From Thalassobacillus devorans (GTDB lineage: Bacteria > Bacillota > Bacilli > Bacillales > Halobacillaceae), in contig NZ_JAASRY010000004.1 in the NCBI RefSeq assembly GCF_011761345.1, forward strand, positions 186,001 to 250,000: 64,000 nt of DNA. The letters are read 5' to 3'. Below are positions 30,348 through 40,498 of this stretch, piece by piece. Positions within the stretch are counted from its first letter, which is position 1. Each line of letters begins with the position of its first letter. Position numbers and translations under genes: made by a program. The notes below the pieces were generated by a model. It was not told the DNA's origin and ran no database searches. It worked only from the letters and a program-made list of their open reading frames with translations.

Positions 30348-30533
30348 TTTTATTCCACCCCTGGCGTCCGTCTAGATGTCACTTGTTACTTTTTCCAAAT
30401 TAATCAGTTTTTATCCTAATAAATATTAAGCTTACAATTATAAGTCACTGCCTCCTCTTATAAGGAAATACATGGAGGTTGCAATATCTTTTATGGATTA
30501 TTGGATTGTTGCAGGTTTCTGAACGCAGGTAAC

Positions 30534-30565
30534 AAAAAAAGCACCTAAGCCTTTAACTTAGGTGT
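30534..30565 (-). terminator. Terminator after ArsB/NhaD-type permease
   Basis: On the minus strand ACACCTAAG / CTTAGGTGC with a 7-nt loop is followed by TTTTTTT. The rest of the 282-bp gap to the DUF421 gene (30348-30533) is AT-rich; I see no gene in it. Confidence 0.85.
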
Positions 30566-30629
30566 CAGCAATAATCGTAATCTCCACTTAAAACATTTGG
30601 AGGACAGGGATTTTTTGGGGGACAGTCAT

Positions 30630-31922
30630 CTACGATAAGAAGGGAACAAGGAAGCGGAAGTAAACGTATATGGTTGCTACCAACAGGGAGAAAAGCAAAA
30701 CCGGAATTCCATAAACTAGAAATTTCAGGAACGGGATTTGATGGTTGGCACTCGCAGCCAGCCCAGCCACTACTACATTGGCAGAAGCTCCAAGCAATGT
30801 ACCATTCCCTCCAAGACAAGCGCCAAGTGCCAATGACCACCAAATGGGATCGATATTCATCATTCCGTAACCTTGAAGTTCCTGTACCACTGGAATCATA
30901 GCTGCTACGAACGGGATATTATCTACAATTCCAGATAGTATACCAGCACTCCATAATACAATCAAGGAGGTCATCGGCAAATCCCCGCCAGATAACCACA
31001 TCATTCCTCTGGCTATTTCATCGATTACCCCTACTTTCTCCAGTCCGCCAACTAACATGAATAGTCCGATAAAAAAGAACAAAGTTACCCATTCCACTTC
31101 CTGGAATATTTTCTCACTGGACGCTTCAGCATCCGTCAATAACAACAGTAAAACAGCAGCACATACCGCAACCGTCGTTAATTCAACATGGATGATCGGG
31201 TGCATTAGAAATCCGACCATTGTCAGTCCCATAACAGACAGAGATTGATATAACATTGGTGTTTTCTTTAAATAACTGGATGGGTTCAGTTGCATCAGAG
31301 CTTTCGCCTTGTCTTTCTCATATTTCAATTGTTTGCGAAACAGCATCACCATACCGCCAAGGGTAAATACGAAAATAATTACTACTACCGGCCCAAGGTT
31401 GACTAAAAATGAAACGAATGTAAAATGCTTTACCGCCTGTCCGATCATTATATTCGGCGGATCTCCAATTAACGTTGCCGTCCCGCCAATATTTGCACTA
31501 AAAATAGTAGTAAGAAGAAAAGGAAACGCAGGGAGATTCAGCTGGCTGGTCAAAGTCAACAAGATAGGGACAAATAATAGAACGGTCGTAACATTATCAA
31601 GAAAAGCAGAGCCCACTGCAGTTAATATTGCTGTACCAATCAAAAGCGGGACCGGTCTGCCTTTTACCATTTGCGCAAAACTGATGGCGACATATTCAAA
31701 AACACCTGTCTTTTTTGTAATGGCTACCAGAACCATCATAGAGAATAAAAGTGCGATCGTCTCCCAATCGATATAATGAGTAAAAGCATCCTTCCATTCG
31801 TATACATTCGTAAGTAATAGTAATACTCCCCCCGCAATTGCTACCAAGGCTCTATTTATCTTTTCAGACATAATTAATCCGTAACTGATGATAAAAATTA
31901 ATATGGCCATCCATGTTAACAT
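30630..31922 (-). CDS. ArsB/NhaD-type ion transporter (SLC13-like permease)
   Basis: Membrane protein of 430 residues with about 11-12 hydrophobic spans. Two half-repeats each carry a re-entrant signature: SAFLDNVTTVLLFVP with FSANIGGTATLIGDPPNIMIG, and GIVDNIPFVAAMIP with GACLGGNGTLLGASANVVV. This is the ion transporter superfamily containing ArsB arsenite exporters, NhaD Na+/H+ antiporters and the P protein. No arsR/arsC genes adjoin it, and Na+ or proton exchange fits a salt-tolerant host, but the substrate is inference. It interrupts the yrbG-yrzE order of B. subtilis. Confidence 0.85.
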   Translation of the reverse strand: MLTWMAILIFIISYGLIMSEKINRALVAIAGGVLLLLTNVYEWKDAFTHYIDWETIALLFSMMVLVAITKKTGVFEYVAISFAQMVKGRPVPLLIGTAILTAVGSAFLDNVTTVLLFVPILLTLTSQLNLPAFPFLLTTIFSANIGGTATLIGDPPNIMIGQAVKHFTFVSFLVNLGPVVVIIFVFTLGGMVMLFRKQLKYEKDKAKALMQLNPSSYLKKTPMLYQSLSVMGLTMVGFLMHPIIHVELTTVAVCAAVLLLLLTDAEASSEKIFQEVEWVTLFFFIGLFMLVGGLEKVGVIDEIARGMMWLSGGDLPMTSLIVLWSAGILSGIVDNIPFVAAMIPVVQELQGYGMMNIDPIWWSLALGACLGGNGTLLGASANVVVAGLAASANHQIPFLKFLVYGIPVLLFSLLVATIYVYFRFLVPFLS

Positions 31923-32042
31923 AACCTGTCCCCTTTTCAGCCTTTTCTATGATGTCTATTCAAAAGCGGTTAAAAATATATACTTCTATTTATAATTTTA
32001 AAGTCATATAGTGTAGGGACAAAGTAGACAAGGAGGGATACG

Positions 32043-32435
32043 ATGAAGAAAGAAGTATGGACAGCTTTGGGATATGGCTTGGCCATTATCCTGATTCTTA
32101 TGTTGACGAGCAGTTTCATATTGGCATTATTATTGCGATTTACCACCATTGATACGAATCTCATAAACTTATTTACCATGATTTTGGCCATGCTTATTCT
32201 GTTTACCGGCGGAGCAACAGCCGGACATCGGGGGCAAGAAAAAGGCTGGATGTATGGACTGATAACTGGAGGAGCCTTTTTGTTATTTATAATCCTTTAT
32301 CAATATCTCGGCCTTCAAAAGGGCGTCCAGTTAAGTCAGGTGCCATATTTGGCGGGTATGGTGGGATCTGCGTTGATCGGAGGAATGTTAGGCGTTAATA
32401 TCCGCTCCACCAGAGCGACAGGAAGTAAAAAATGA
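32043..32435 (+). CDS. TIGR04086-type membrane protein (YrzE-like)
   Basis: Small membrane protein of 130 residues with four hydrophobic spans (about 8-30, 40-58, 68-88, 98-118) and the conserved segment LFTGGATAGHRGQEKGWMYG. ATG follows AAGGAGG. Function is unknown. B. subtilis yrzE sits at the same place next to yajC. It converges with yajC across a shared bidirectional terminator. Confidence 0.82.
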   Translation: MKKEVWTALGYGLAIILILMLTSSFILALLLRFTTIDTNLINLFTMILAMLILFTGGATAGHRGQEKGWMYGLITGGAFLLFIILYQYLGLQKGVQLSQVPYLAGMVGSALIGGMLGVNIRSTRATGSKK

Positions 32436-32469
32436 CTCCGGCGATTAAATCGCCGGAGTCATTTTTTTA
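32426..32469. terminator. Bidirectional terminator between yrzE-like and yajC
   Basis: Near-perfect dyad AAAAAATGACTCCGGCGAT / ATCGCCGGAGTCATTTTTT with a 3-nt loop, A-run on one side and T-run on the other, so it works for both converging genes. Confidence 0.92.
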
Positions 32470-32730
32470 ATCCTGGTTAAGTACCTCTCGTACAGCTGAA
32501 CGATCAAAAGTCATCTTTGTTCCATCATTGACAGTCAATACGACGGTCCCTTCATCAAGGGCATGGATGGTTCCATGAAGACCCCCGATAGTAATGATTC
32601 TATTTCCTTTTTGTAAATCCGCTTGCATTTGTTGTACTTTCTTCTGTTTCTTTTGCTGTGGGCGGATTAACAAGAAATAGAAAATAACGAACATAAGGAT
32701 GATAGGTAATAATCCTAATATTCCTTCCAT
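32467..32730 (-). CDS. yajC: Preprotein translocase accessory subunit YajC
   Basis: Single-span membrane protein of 87 residues that associates with SecDF and YidC in the Sec machinery. It has an N-terminal hydrophobic helix (about 4-21) followed by the family signature FLLIRPQQKKQKK and a small beta-rich domain (RIITIGGLHGTIHALDEGTV). The start at 32730 is preferred because AAGGGGG lies 7 nt upstream of it. It follows tgt by 15 nt and closes the ruvA-to-yajC operon. Confidence 0.94.
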   Translation of the reverse strand: MEGILGLLPIILMFVIFYFLLIRPQQKKQKKVQQMQADLQKGNRIITIGGLHGTIHALDEGTVVLTVNDGTKMTFDRSAVREVLNQD

Positions 32731-32745
32731 TTTCATTCCCCCTTT

Positions 32746-33888
<1,143 letters not shown>

Positions 33889-33901
33889 TTAAACCCTTTC
33901 C

Positions 33902-34927
33902 TTATAAAATCAACATTGCATCACCAAAGCTGAAAAAGCGATATCGCTCTTCTACAGCCTGCTGGTACGCATGTAAAATGAAGTCACGTCCTGCCAGTGC
34001 ACTGACAAGCATGATTAATGTGGACTGTGGTAAATGGAAGTTCGTAATCAAACCATCAATCGCTTTCAATTCATAAGGCGGATAGATAAAAATATCAGTC
34101 CAGCCTGAGGCTTCCGTAAAAGTCCCGTAATCCCGCATGATCGTTTCTAACGTTCGTGTGGAAGTAGTCCCCACAGAAATTATCCTTCCACCGTTCTCCC
34201 GGACCCGATTCAACCTATCTGATGTAGCTTGTGATACTTGATAAAACTCAGCATGCATATCGTGGTCTTCAATGTTATCTACACTCACTGGTCTGAATGT
34301 GCCAAGACCTACATGTAAGGTGATATAAGCCAGTTCGACACCAGCCTGTTCAATTTCCTCCAGCAGCTCTTTTGTGAAGTGGAGTCCTGCTGTCGGGGCT
34401 GCGGCAGAACCTTCTTCTTTCGCATATACGGTCTGATACCTTTCACTATCAGACAGCTGCTCCTTGATATAGGGTGGCAATGGCATTTCACCCAACCCTT
34501 CCAGAACTTCAAGAAATATTCCATCATACTCGAAACGCAGCTTACGTCCACCATGATCCTCGGTATCTGTACATTCCGCCGCCAATTTCCCTTCCCCAAA
34601 AATAATCCGGGTTCCAACCTTGATTTTCTTTGCAGGTTTTACAAGTACTTCCCATTCATCCGTCTCTGTCTGATGAAGCAGAAGTACTTCTACTTTCGCA
34701 CCTGTATCTTCTTTTACCCCATACAGCCTTGCAGGCAATACTTTAGTATCATTTAAAACCAGGCAATCCCCTGGCCTTAAAAATTCTTTAATATCAGAGA
34801 ATCTCCTGTGGTTTATGGTTTTTTCCTTTTTATCCAACACCATAAGCCGGGATGAAGATCGATCCAGCAACGGGGTTTGCGCGATCAACTCTTCAGGCAG
34901 GTCAAAGTCATATTGCTTGATGTCCAT
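33902..34927 (-). CDS. queA: S-adenosylmethionine:tRNA ribosyltransferase-isomerase
   Basis: Transfers and rearranges the ribosyl part of SAM onto preQ1-tRNA to form epoxyqueuosine. It has 341 residues, starting [17 protein letters not shown] after AGGAG. Typical stretches are [26 protein letters not shown] and [11 protein letters not shown]-like [13 protein letters not shown]. Normal length. It forms a unit with tgt downstream; epoxyqueuosine reductase is not in this window. Confidence 0.98.
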   Translation of the reverse strand: MDIKQYDFDLPEELIAQTPLLDRSSSRLMVLDKKEKTINHRRFSDIKEFLRPGDCLVLNDTKVLPARLYGVKEDTGAKVEVLLLHQTETDEWEVLVKPAKKIKVGTRIIFGEGKLAAECTDTEDHGGRKLRFEYDGIFLEVLEGLGEMPLPPYIKEQLSDSERYQTVYAKEEGSAAAPTAGLHFTKELLEEIEQAGVELAYITLHVGLGTFRPVSVDNIEDHDMHAEFYQVSQATSDRLNRVRENGGRIISVGTTSTRTLETIMRDYGTFTEASGWTDIFIYPPYELKAIDGLITNFHLPQSTLIMLVSALAGRDFILHAYQQAVEERYRFFSFGDAMLIL

Positions 34928-34946
34928 AATTATCTCCTATCTCTAT

Positions 34947-35147
34947 TCATTTTATTTTACCAAAGAAGTAAAAAATCAATGAAAGTATGATGCTTACCAC
35001 AATGGATGTAACAATAGGAAAATAAAACGTTACATTTCCCTTTTTAAAGCTGATGTCACCTGGCAGCTTACCGATAAAGCTCCAAAGCAAGCCAATAATG
35101 ATGAACACAACCCCTATTACAATAAATATTTTTCCAAATCCGGTCAA
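34947..35147 (-). CDS. DUF2905 small membrane protein
   Basis: Protein of 66 residues with two hydrophobic spans (about 4-26 and 42-63) around a short polar loop with [19 protein letters not shown], the DUF2905 signature. Function is unknown. Its start overlaps the ruvB stop by 4 nt (ATGA), so it is translated from the ruvAB mRNA, as in many Bacilli. Confidence 0.88.
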   Translation of the reverse strand: MTGFGKIFIVIGVVFIIIGLLWSFIGKLPGDISFKKGNVTFYFPIVTSIVVSIILSLIFYFFGKIK

Positions 35148-36145
35148 GCTCCAGGCACCTCCCGTTGAAAATGGAGATAAGCCTTTGGTGTTACTACCCT
35201 TCCCCGCGGTGTGCGTTGGATAAAGCCGGTTTGAAGCAAATATGGTTCATATACATCTTCAATCGTCTGTGATTCTTCCCCTATTGTTGCGGCGATGGTA
35301 TCCAAGCCTACTGGACCGCCTTTAAAGCTATCCATAATGCCTAATAGCAGTTTGTGATCGATATGATCCAGTCCTACCGGGTCTACCTGGAGCATTTCTA
35401 ACGCTTCTTGCGTTATTTCCAAGTCTATCTCGTCTTTCCCTTTGACTTGTGCAATATCACGCACACGCTTCAACAACCGATTGGCGATTCTCGGCGTTCC
35501 CCGTGATCTTCTTGCGATTTCTATTGCAGCATCTCGAGTAATTCCCACCTGAAAAATATCAGAGGTGCGTTCTACGATATCACATAAATCCTTTGTATCG
35601 TAATACTCCAGCCGGCTTAGTACTCCAAAACGGTCCCGAAGCGGAGCCGATAACAACCCTGCCCTCGTGGTCGCTCCTACTAATGTAAAAGGTGGAAGAT
35701 CAAGACGGACGGACCTTGCACTGGGCCCATTCCCAATGACAATATCGAGACAGAAATCTTCCATAGCAGGATAGAGCACTTCTTCCACAGATCTTGGCAG
35801 TCGATGAATTTCATCGATGAATAGTACATCCCCTGCCTCCAATGAAGATAAAATAGCTGCTAAATCACCGGCACGCTCGATAGCAGGTCCTGCCGTTGTC
35901 CGGAACTGAACCCCCATTTCATTGGCAATGATTGAAGCTAATGTAGTTTTGCCGAGCCCTGGAGGACCATATAATAAAGCATGATCTAATGGTTCATTTC
36001 TCATTTTTGCTGCTTCAATGAAAATTTCCAGATTCCGTTTGGTTTTCGCCTGGCCAATATACTGACTTAATCGACTAGGCCGCAAACTCAACTCAATGGA
36101 AGCATCCTCTTCTTGCAAATCACTGGATATCATCCGTTCTTCCAA
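35144..36145 (-). CDS. ruvB: Holliday junction branch-migration ATPase RuvB
   Basis: AAA+ motor of 333 residues that, with RuvA, drives branch migration of Holliday junctions. Walker [12 protein letters not shown] is near 65, Walker B is [11 protein letters not shown], and the sensor [18 protein letters not shown] (arginine finger) is present. A C-terminal winged helix includes [11 protein letters not shown]. The TTG at 36145 after GGAGGTG is chosen because MEERMISSD aligns with the known RuvB N-terminus; an ATG 12 nt inside is the alternative. Confidence 0.97.
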   Translation of the reverse strand: MEERMISSDLQEEDASIELSLRPSRLSQYIGQAKTKRNLEIFIEAAKMRNEPLDHALLYGPPGLGKTTLASIIANEMGVQFRTTAGPAIERAGDLAAILSSLEAGDVLFIDEIHRLPRSVEEVLYPAMEDFCLDIVIGNGPSARSVRLDLPPFTLVGATTRAGLLSAPLRDRFGVLSRLEYYDTKDLCDIVERTSDIFQVGITRDAAIEIARRSRGTPRIANRLLKRVRDIAQVKGKDEIDLEITQEALEMLQVDPVGLDHIDHKLLLGIMDSFKGGPVGLDTIAATIGEESQTIEDVYEPYLLQTGFIQRTPRGRVVTPKAYLHFQREVPGA

Positions 36146-36163
36146 GCCAATTCACCTCCGTGC

Positions 36164-36781
36164 TCAATTTTTCATCATTAATTGCAAACCGTGACGCACA
36201 TAATCATCCACGTTAGCATGATCACTGTTAGCCAGCTTCGGACGAAGTGCTTTCAGCTCACGTTCTGAATAACCCAGCGCTTTCATCGCTTCCAGAGCTT
36301 CCTCTACTGCCTGGCTGCGTTCCTGTGAAGTAAGGTCTTTCGCATAAAAAATCGACGTTTCGTTATCTTCATCGGGAAGCCATGCCACCAGTTTCCCTTT
36401 CAGGTCAAGTATCATTTGCCGTGCTGTTTTCTTGCCGACTCCTGGAAAACGGGTCAAGAACTTTTCATCTTCCTGTTCAATTGCTGTTACAAAATCACGT
36501 ACACTGGTAGAAGCAAGTACAGCCAGCGCTCCTTTCGGGCCGATCCCGGATACATTCAACAATTTAGAGAAAAGTGCTTTATCCTCCCTTTTTTTAAATC
36601 CATATAAAGCCTGCAAATCTTCTCTGACATAATGGTAGGTATGTATTTTGATCTCTTTTTCTAAAGATTCTTGAAATGAAAACGGGTTGGCACAAATCAA
36701 TTCATAGCCAACTCCATTTGCTTCTACTATGACACTCTCATCATCTATAACCGATAATTTTCCCCGAACATATGCTATCAT
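36164..36781 (-). CDS. ruvA: Holliday junction DNA-binding protein RuvA
   Basis: Junction-binding subunit of the RuvAB complex, 205 residues. It has an N-terminal OB fold (MIAYVRGKLSVID), two helix-hairpin-helix motifs (LLNVSGIGPKGALAVLA and LTRFPGVGKKTARQMILDL), and a C-terminal RuvB-contacting helical domain (EALEAMKALGYSERELK). Start at 36781 after AAGGG. It is the first gene of the ruvA-ruvB-DUF2905-queA-tgt-yajC run, and a large repeat element lies just upstream. Confidence 0.97.
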   Translation of the reverse strand: MIAYVRGKLSVIDDESVIVEANGVGYELICANPFSFQESLEKEIKIHTYHYVREDLQALYGFKKREDKALFSKLLNVSGIGPKGALAVLASTSVRDFVTAIEQEDEKFLTRFPGVGKKTARQMILDLKGKLVAWLPDEDNETSIFYAKDLTSQERSQAVEEALEAMKALGYSERELKALRPKLANSDHANVDDYVRHGLQLMMKN

Positions 36782-36866
36782 GTTTATTTTCCCTTCCCAC
36801 AATCAAATTTCTTCACTTATTGTAACATACAAGCACATGTTCGCCTATCCTCACCCTTAAAAGAAA

Positions 36867-37473
36867 GGCTCTGTTAAACTTTGTTGTTGATTCTTCATAA
36901 TAGGCTATTCCGCAATAGGGCCAAAAAGTCGAAAACTTGATTTCGAGATACTTTGAGGTCCGTTGCCGAACCAGGAGTAAGGGCGGCTGGGAAACGGTTC
37001 GCTTTCCTGTGGGGGAGCCGCCGAGCCTCCTCGGTCGTTTCACTCCCTGTGGGGTCTCGTCTGGGTCCTTCTCCCACGGGAGTCTCACCGTTTCCCCGCC
37101 ACCCAGCTATCAAGAAGGTTAACGGACCCATGTATTACCCGGATCAGACTTCCATATCCCCAAGGTCCCTTTGAGTGTGATGAGGCATAAAGCTCTCTTT
37201 TTACTCATTTTATAGTCTTCCGTGCTGACCTGTTTCCGTTACACATAAAAACGCTAGGAGGGCCGGGAAATTGCGAGACTCCGATGGGAGGATAGTACAT
37301 GGTGAGTCCCGCAGGGCTTTAGCCCGAGGAAGCTCACCGTACCCCATGGAAAGCGAGTGATTTCCCGGCCCTCCAAACCGTTACTACCGTAACGGAAACA
37401 ACATATCTCGAAGCTGAGTCTTCAGCAATTGAGAGCTTTTATTGTAAAATCACCACCGAGCTTTAACAGAACC
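36867..37473. repeat. Dispersed palindromic repeat, copy 2 (complete, with terminal inverted repeats)
   Basis: A 607-bp element fills the gap between bofC and ruvA. Its ends are near-perfect inverted repeats, GGCTCTGTTAAA (36867-36878) and TTTAACAGAACC (37462-37473). Inside are the left arm (GTCGAAAACTTGATTTCGAGA), a palindromic unit at about 36978-37106, a spacer, and a second unit in inverted orientation at about 37255-37375. The right arm TCTCGAAGCTGAGTCTTCAG follows. Both units share TCGCTTTCC, CGAGCCTCCTC-like, GGGGTCTCG-like and GGAGTCTC motifs. Apparent reading frames across it do not look like real genes. Confidence 0.88.
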
Positions 37474-37515
37474 ATAAGAAAAGCTCTCCAGCAGAACGAT
37501 TGGAGAGCGTAAATG

Positions 37516-38076
37516 TTAATGTTTATCAATAGGATCTCGATCAGCATATGTTTCGATTACTTCGTTAAAGTGGTTTTTATCCTGAATTTTTATTCCCTGC
37601 TCCAATTCTTTCCTTCGATTGCTTTCCAGAGTATCTACTGGAATTGGAAAAAAAGATTCTATCACTTTTCCTTCTGCAGGCTTTCCGAGAAAAATCATTA
37701 ACTGATCATTTAAATCAATACCAAAATAACCATTCGCTTTAACTTCCGGGGAAAGGTCGTCTATCTGCTTATAAAAATCCACAAAACCTTCTCCCTGGTG
37801 CATTAGTGTCCAACCATCGTAATTAGCCCAAAAGTCTTCCATCGCCCAAATGGTTTCTATTTTTTCTTCTACCTCAATAACTCCATCAAGATATTGCTTC
37901 TCCATGGTTACTTTTACTTCTAATGGTTGACTTGCCACCAAGGATACAGACTCCTCCATGTAATTTTCTTTTGCTTCATCTTCCTCCCCGTTGGAAGGTC
38001 GATCATCCATTACCGCAATAAAAGATAAGAGTATCAATAAACTAATTGTGAGCGATTTCCATATTTCCGTTTTCAT
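37516..38076 (-). CDS. bofC: Forespore regulator BofC
   Basis: Secreted by the forespore into the intermembrane space, where it restrains the SpoIVB protease and so the timing of pro-sigma-K processing. It has 186 residues with an N-terminal hydrophobic signal/anchor (about 8-24, LTISLLILLSFIAV), then an acidic linker and the BofC domain with YLDGVIEVEEKIETIWAMEDFW and GYFGIDLNDQLMIFLG. The start at 38076 follows AAGGGGGG. The position next to ruvA is conserved in Bacillus. Sigma-G control is expected from family knowledge. Confidence 0.9.
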   Translation of the reverse strand: MKTEIWKSLTISLLILLSFIAVMDDRPSNGEEDEAKENYMEESVSLVASQPLEVKVTMEKQYLDGVIEVEEKIETIWAMEDFWANYDGWTLMHQGEGFVDFYKQIDDLSPEVKANGYFGIDLNDQLMIFLGKPAEGKVIESFFPIPVDTLESNRRKELEQGIKIQDKNHFNEVIETYADRDPIDKH

Positions 38077-38089
38077 CGAATCCCCCCTT

Positions 38090-38138
38090 AGAAAAACTTG
38101 GCTTTCGTATGAATATGATGAGGAAAGCATCAGTTTTT
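38090..38138. repeat. Small dyad repeat upstream of bofC
   Basis: An imperfect palindrome TAGAAAAACTTGGCTTTC ... GAAAGCATCAGTTTTT. The same pattern occurs upstream of folC at 62425-62477 (TAGAAAAGCTTGCTTT ... GAAAGCCTTAGTTTTT). The loops differ, indicating a conserved stem with variable loop. Confidence 0.55.
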
Positions 38139-38232
38139 ATCCTCTAACATACGAAATCTTTTTAAAGGATTAAAAAATAGCTCCTATTTCCAGTTTGCCC
38201 AGAAATAGAAGCTATTATAATCACGATTTACT

Positions 38233-38985
38233 TCAAGTTAGTTTTTCTAATACCTCTTCATCCGCTTCAAGGTTATGATAAATATCCTGCACATCATCGT
38301 TATCTTCCAGCGTATCAATAAGGTTCAACATTTTTTCGGTCTCTTTTTCACCGAGTGGGGTATAGGTTTGAGGGAACATCGAAATCTCGGCAGTTTCAAA
38401 GGTATAACCACTTTGTTCAAGTTTTTTCTTAACTTCTGAAAAGCTTTCCGGTTCTGTATAAATCTCAAAGGTTTCTTCATTAGTTTCCATCTCTTCCGCA
38501 CCCGCTTCGATAACCTCCAGCATAAGGTCGTCCTCTTCGACATCATGAGCGGATCGTTCAATGACAAGATAGCCTTTACGATCGAACATATAAGAAACAC
38601 AGCCATTCTCCCCAAGATTGCCATCATTCTTGTTAAATGCATGACGGACTTCGGCGGCTGTCCTGTTTTTATTATCTGTCAACACTTTAACCATGACAGC
38701 TGCTCCTCCGGGACCATAACCTTCATAAGTCATCTCTTCATAGCTGACACCGTCAAGGTCGCCGGTAGCTTTTTTTATAGCCCGGTCAATGTTCTCATTC
38801 GGCATATTGCTCGCTTTGGCTTTATCAACAGCCAGCCGAAGTGAAGGGTTCATTTCCGGATCCCCGCCCCCCTCTTTAGCTGCCACGAATATTTCTCGAG
38901 CCATTTTCATGAATACTTTTCCGCGTTTAGCATCTTGCGCATTTTTACGCCTCTGTATATTTTTCCATTTAGAATGACCAGCCAT
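38233..38985 (-). CDS. YebC/PmpR-family transcription or translation regulator
   Basis: Cytoplasmic protein of 250 residues starting [21 protein letters not shown], the near-invariant YebC N-terminus. It also has [19 protein letters not shown] and the acidic C-terminus. Members are described both as DNA-binding regulators (PmpR) and as factors that help ribosomes at proline-rich stretches; which role applies here is open. It is in the same neighbourhood (yrbC) in B. subtilis between the coat genes and bofC. Confidence 0.95.
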   Translation of the reverse strand: MAGHSKWKNIQRRKNAQDAKRGKVFMKMAREIFVAAKEGGGDPEMNPSLRLAVDKAKASNMPNENIDRAIKKATGDLDGVSYEEMTYEGYGPGGAAVMVKVLTDNKNRTAAEVRHAFNKNDGNLGENGCVSYMFDRKGYLVIERSAHDVEEDDLMLEVIEAGAEEMETNEETFEIYTEPESFSEVKKKLEQSGYTFETAEISMFPQTYTPLGEKETEKMLNLIDTLEDNDDVQDIYHNLEADEEVLEKLT

Positions 38986-39071
38986 TGGACATTCTCCTCT
39001 CCAACACGATAGTATCTAATTTCTTTTATTACTATATCATATTGGCAAGAATCATTGAAGAATGAGAAATG

Positions 39072-39653
39072 TCATCCTCTGTCATTATCAGTCTTGAAGT
39101 TATTAAGAAATTCATTTATTTCTTTCTGTATTTGTTTTGGTCCTTCAGCTGCTTTCATTCGTGATTCCAAGTCTTTCATTCGTTCCCATTCACTTACATT
39201 CATATTAACAATGACCTCATCCGCATCAGAGACTTCTGCTACTTTTTCTTTTACTAATGCTTCGATGTCATGATCTTCGACCGCATAATTGGTTGGCATA
39301 ACACCAACAATCACTCGATTTTCACTAACTATCGCCCTTGCTATGCTGACTTCTGGTAATTCATTAACTGCACGCGTGACTTCCATTGATTTTTCGTTAT
39401 AGAAGTCATTATCATGGGCCCGATTGCTAATATTATAGGTGGTATCCTTCATATCCTCTTCTGCATCCTGTTTTATCTTATTGGGAGCGCCACGACGCAA
39501 TTCATTATTATCTGTTTTGGTGTTTCTCTTGTCTGTTGTTTCCAAGGGATCGTAAGTGTTATCATCCTGCACATTCGGGCGAGTTTCTTCTGTGTTGCAT
39601 CCTGCCATTACAAAAGCTATAACAAATACACCTGCCACTAGCTGTTTCCACAT
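39072..39653 (-). CDS. YhcN/YlaJ-family sporulation lipoprotein
   Basis: Lipoprotein of 193 residues: short signal peptide with lipobox VMAGC (lipid-attached Cys19). A charged Asp/Asn/Thr-rich linker follows, then the YhcN/YlaJ domain with ARAIVSENRVIVGVMP and ALVKEKVAEVSDADEVIVNM. Family members are spore inner-membrane proteins that may influence germination or outgrowth. B. subtilis coxA (yrbB) is a spore lipoprotein at an equivalent place beside safA, so this may be its counterpart. The ribosome site AAGGAGG lies inside the terminator hairpin of nadE. Confidence 0.85.
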   Translation of the reverse strand: MWKQLVAGVFVIAFVMAGCNTEETRPNVQDDNTYDPLETTDKRNTKTDNNELRRGAPNKIKQDAEEDMKDTTYNISNRAHDNDFYNEKSMEVTRAVNELPEVSIARAIVSENRVIVGVMPTNYAVEDHDIEALVKEKVAEVSDADEVIVNMNVSEWERMKDLESRMKAAEGPKQIQKEINEFLNNFKTDNDRG

Positions 39654-39699
39654 AAAAAAACCTCCTTTTCCTTTATGTTGGATTAAGGAGGCTTTTTTA
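39653..39699 (-). terminator. nadE terminator that overlaps the next gene's ribosome site
   Basis: On the minus strand TAAAAAAGCCTCCTT pairs with AAGGAGGTTTTTTTA, a 15-bp stem with one wobble and a 17-nt loop. It looks like an intrinsic terminator of nadE. Its 3' arm is the Shine-Dalgarno sequence of the lipoprotein gene, and its T-run directly abuts that ATG. Confidence 0.8.
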
Positions 39700-39721
39700 A
39701 TCTGTCAAATTAATCCACTAT

Positions 39722-40471
39722 TCATACCTCAAACACGGGCGGTGCTGCCGCAAGCTGGCGTTTATGAGCCGAGCGGCGATGTAAAGACTCAATGATTTCA
39801 CGGTCTTTATCAGGTATTGGTTCTCCTTTTAAATGTTTGTCAATAATATTATAAGTTGTGCCCATTTCATTCTCGTCTGTTTGCCCTTCCCATAATCCGG
39901 CACTGGGCTTCTTATCAATAATTTCAGCAGGCAATTTTAGATGACGGGCCATTGCACTGACTTCCCCCTTAGTATAATTAACTAAAGGAACGAGATCTAC
40001 CCCACCATCACCATACTTGGTGAAATACCCCGTATACCATTCTGCCGCATTATCTGTACCTACTACCAAATAACGATAGTTTGTCGCTAATGTATATAAG
40101 GTACTCATTCGGAGGCGCGCCCGAAGGTTCGCATCGGCAAGCTGTTCCTGTTCATTATTGAATGTTTGTTTGCTCTGTAGCTGTTTTTTTATTTCTGAAA
40201 ACATCGTTTCATGGGTTTTCGTCAAATCAACAGTAACATGATCGATTCCACAAGCATCTATCACCCGTTGGGCATGGTTCTTATCACTTGGATTACTTTT
40301 ACACGGCATGATTACACCAAGCGAATGTTCCGGACAGGCAAGTTTGATCAAGTTTGCCACAACAGCTGAATCTATACCGCCACTTACACCTACCAAAAGT
40401 CCATCCACATTTGCTTCCTCTACTTTTTGCTGAAGCCATTCAACAATAGCATCTACATGTGCTTGCATCAT
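39722..40471 (-). CDS. nadE: Ammonia-dependent NAD+ synthetase
   Basis: Final step of NAD biosynthesis: deamido-NAD, ATP and ammonia to NAD. It has 249 residues, without a glutaminase domain, so it uses free ammonia. The PP-loop SGGIDSA is at 30-36. Other markers are RARLRMSTLYTLA, GTDNAAEWYTGYFTKYGDGG and KKPSAGLWEGQTDE. B. subtilis has nadB-nadC-nadA in this neighbourhood and nadE elsewhere, so the NAD-related gene here differs from that layout. Confidence 0.95.
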   Translation of the reverse strand: MMQAHVDAIVEWLQQKVEEANVDGLLVGVSGGIDSAVVANLIKLACPEHSLGVIMPCKSNPSDKNHAQRVIDACGIDHVTVDLTKTHETMFSEIKKQLQSKQTFNNEQEQLADANLRARLRMSTLYTLATNYRYLVVGTDNAAEWYTGYFTKYGDGGVDLVPLVNYTKGEVSAMARHLKLPAEIIDKKPSAGLWEGQTDENEMGTTYNIIDKHLKGEPIPDKDREIIESLHRRSAHKRQLAAAPPVFEV

Positions 40472-40498
40472 TCTTTTCTCCTTTACAACTATAATTAT

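Noticed and set aside
30566-30640. Cys/Pro-rich peptide tail (DDCPPKNPCPP...) after the ArsB/NhaD-type gene
   Set aside because: The pattern is striking but there is no ATG, GTG or TTG with a ribosome site in frame close upstream; the longer frame is only a shadow of the permease gene.
36813-37131. Several overlapping frames on both strands in repeat copy 2
   Set aside because: Palindromic GC-rich DNA keeps all frames open; the peptides resemble each other and those in copy 1 through the DNA repeat, not through conserved protein features.
36867-37473. Possible CRISPR array
   Set aside because: Units are inverted palindromes of about 125 bp, not short direct repeats with regular spacers, and no cas genes are near.
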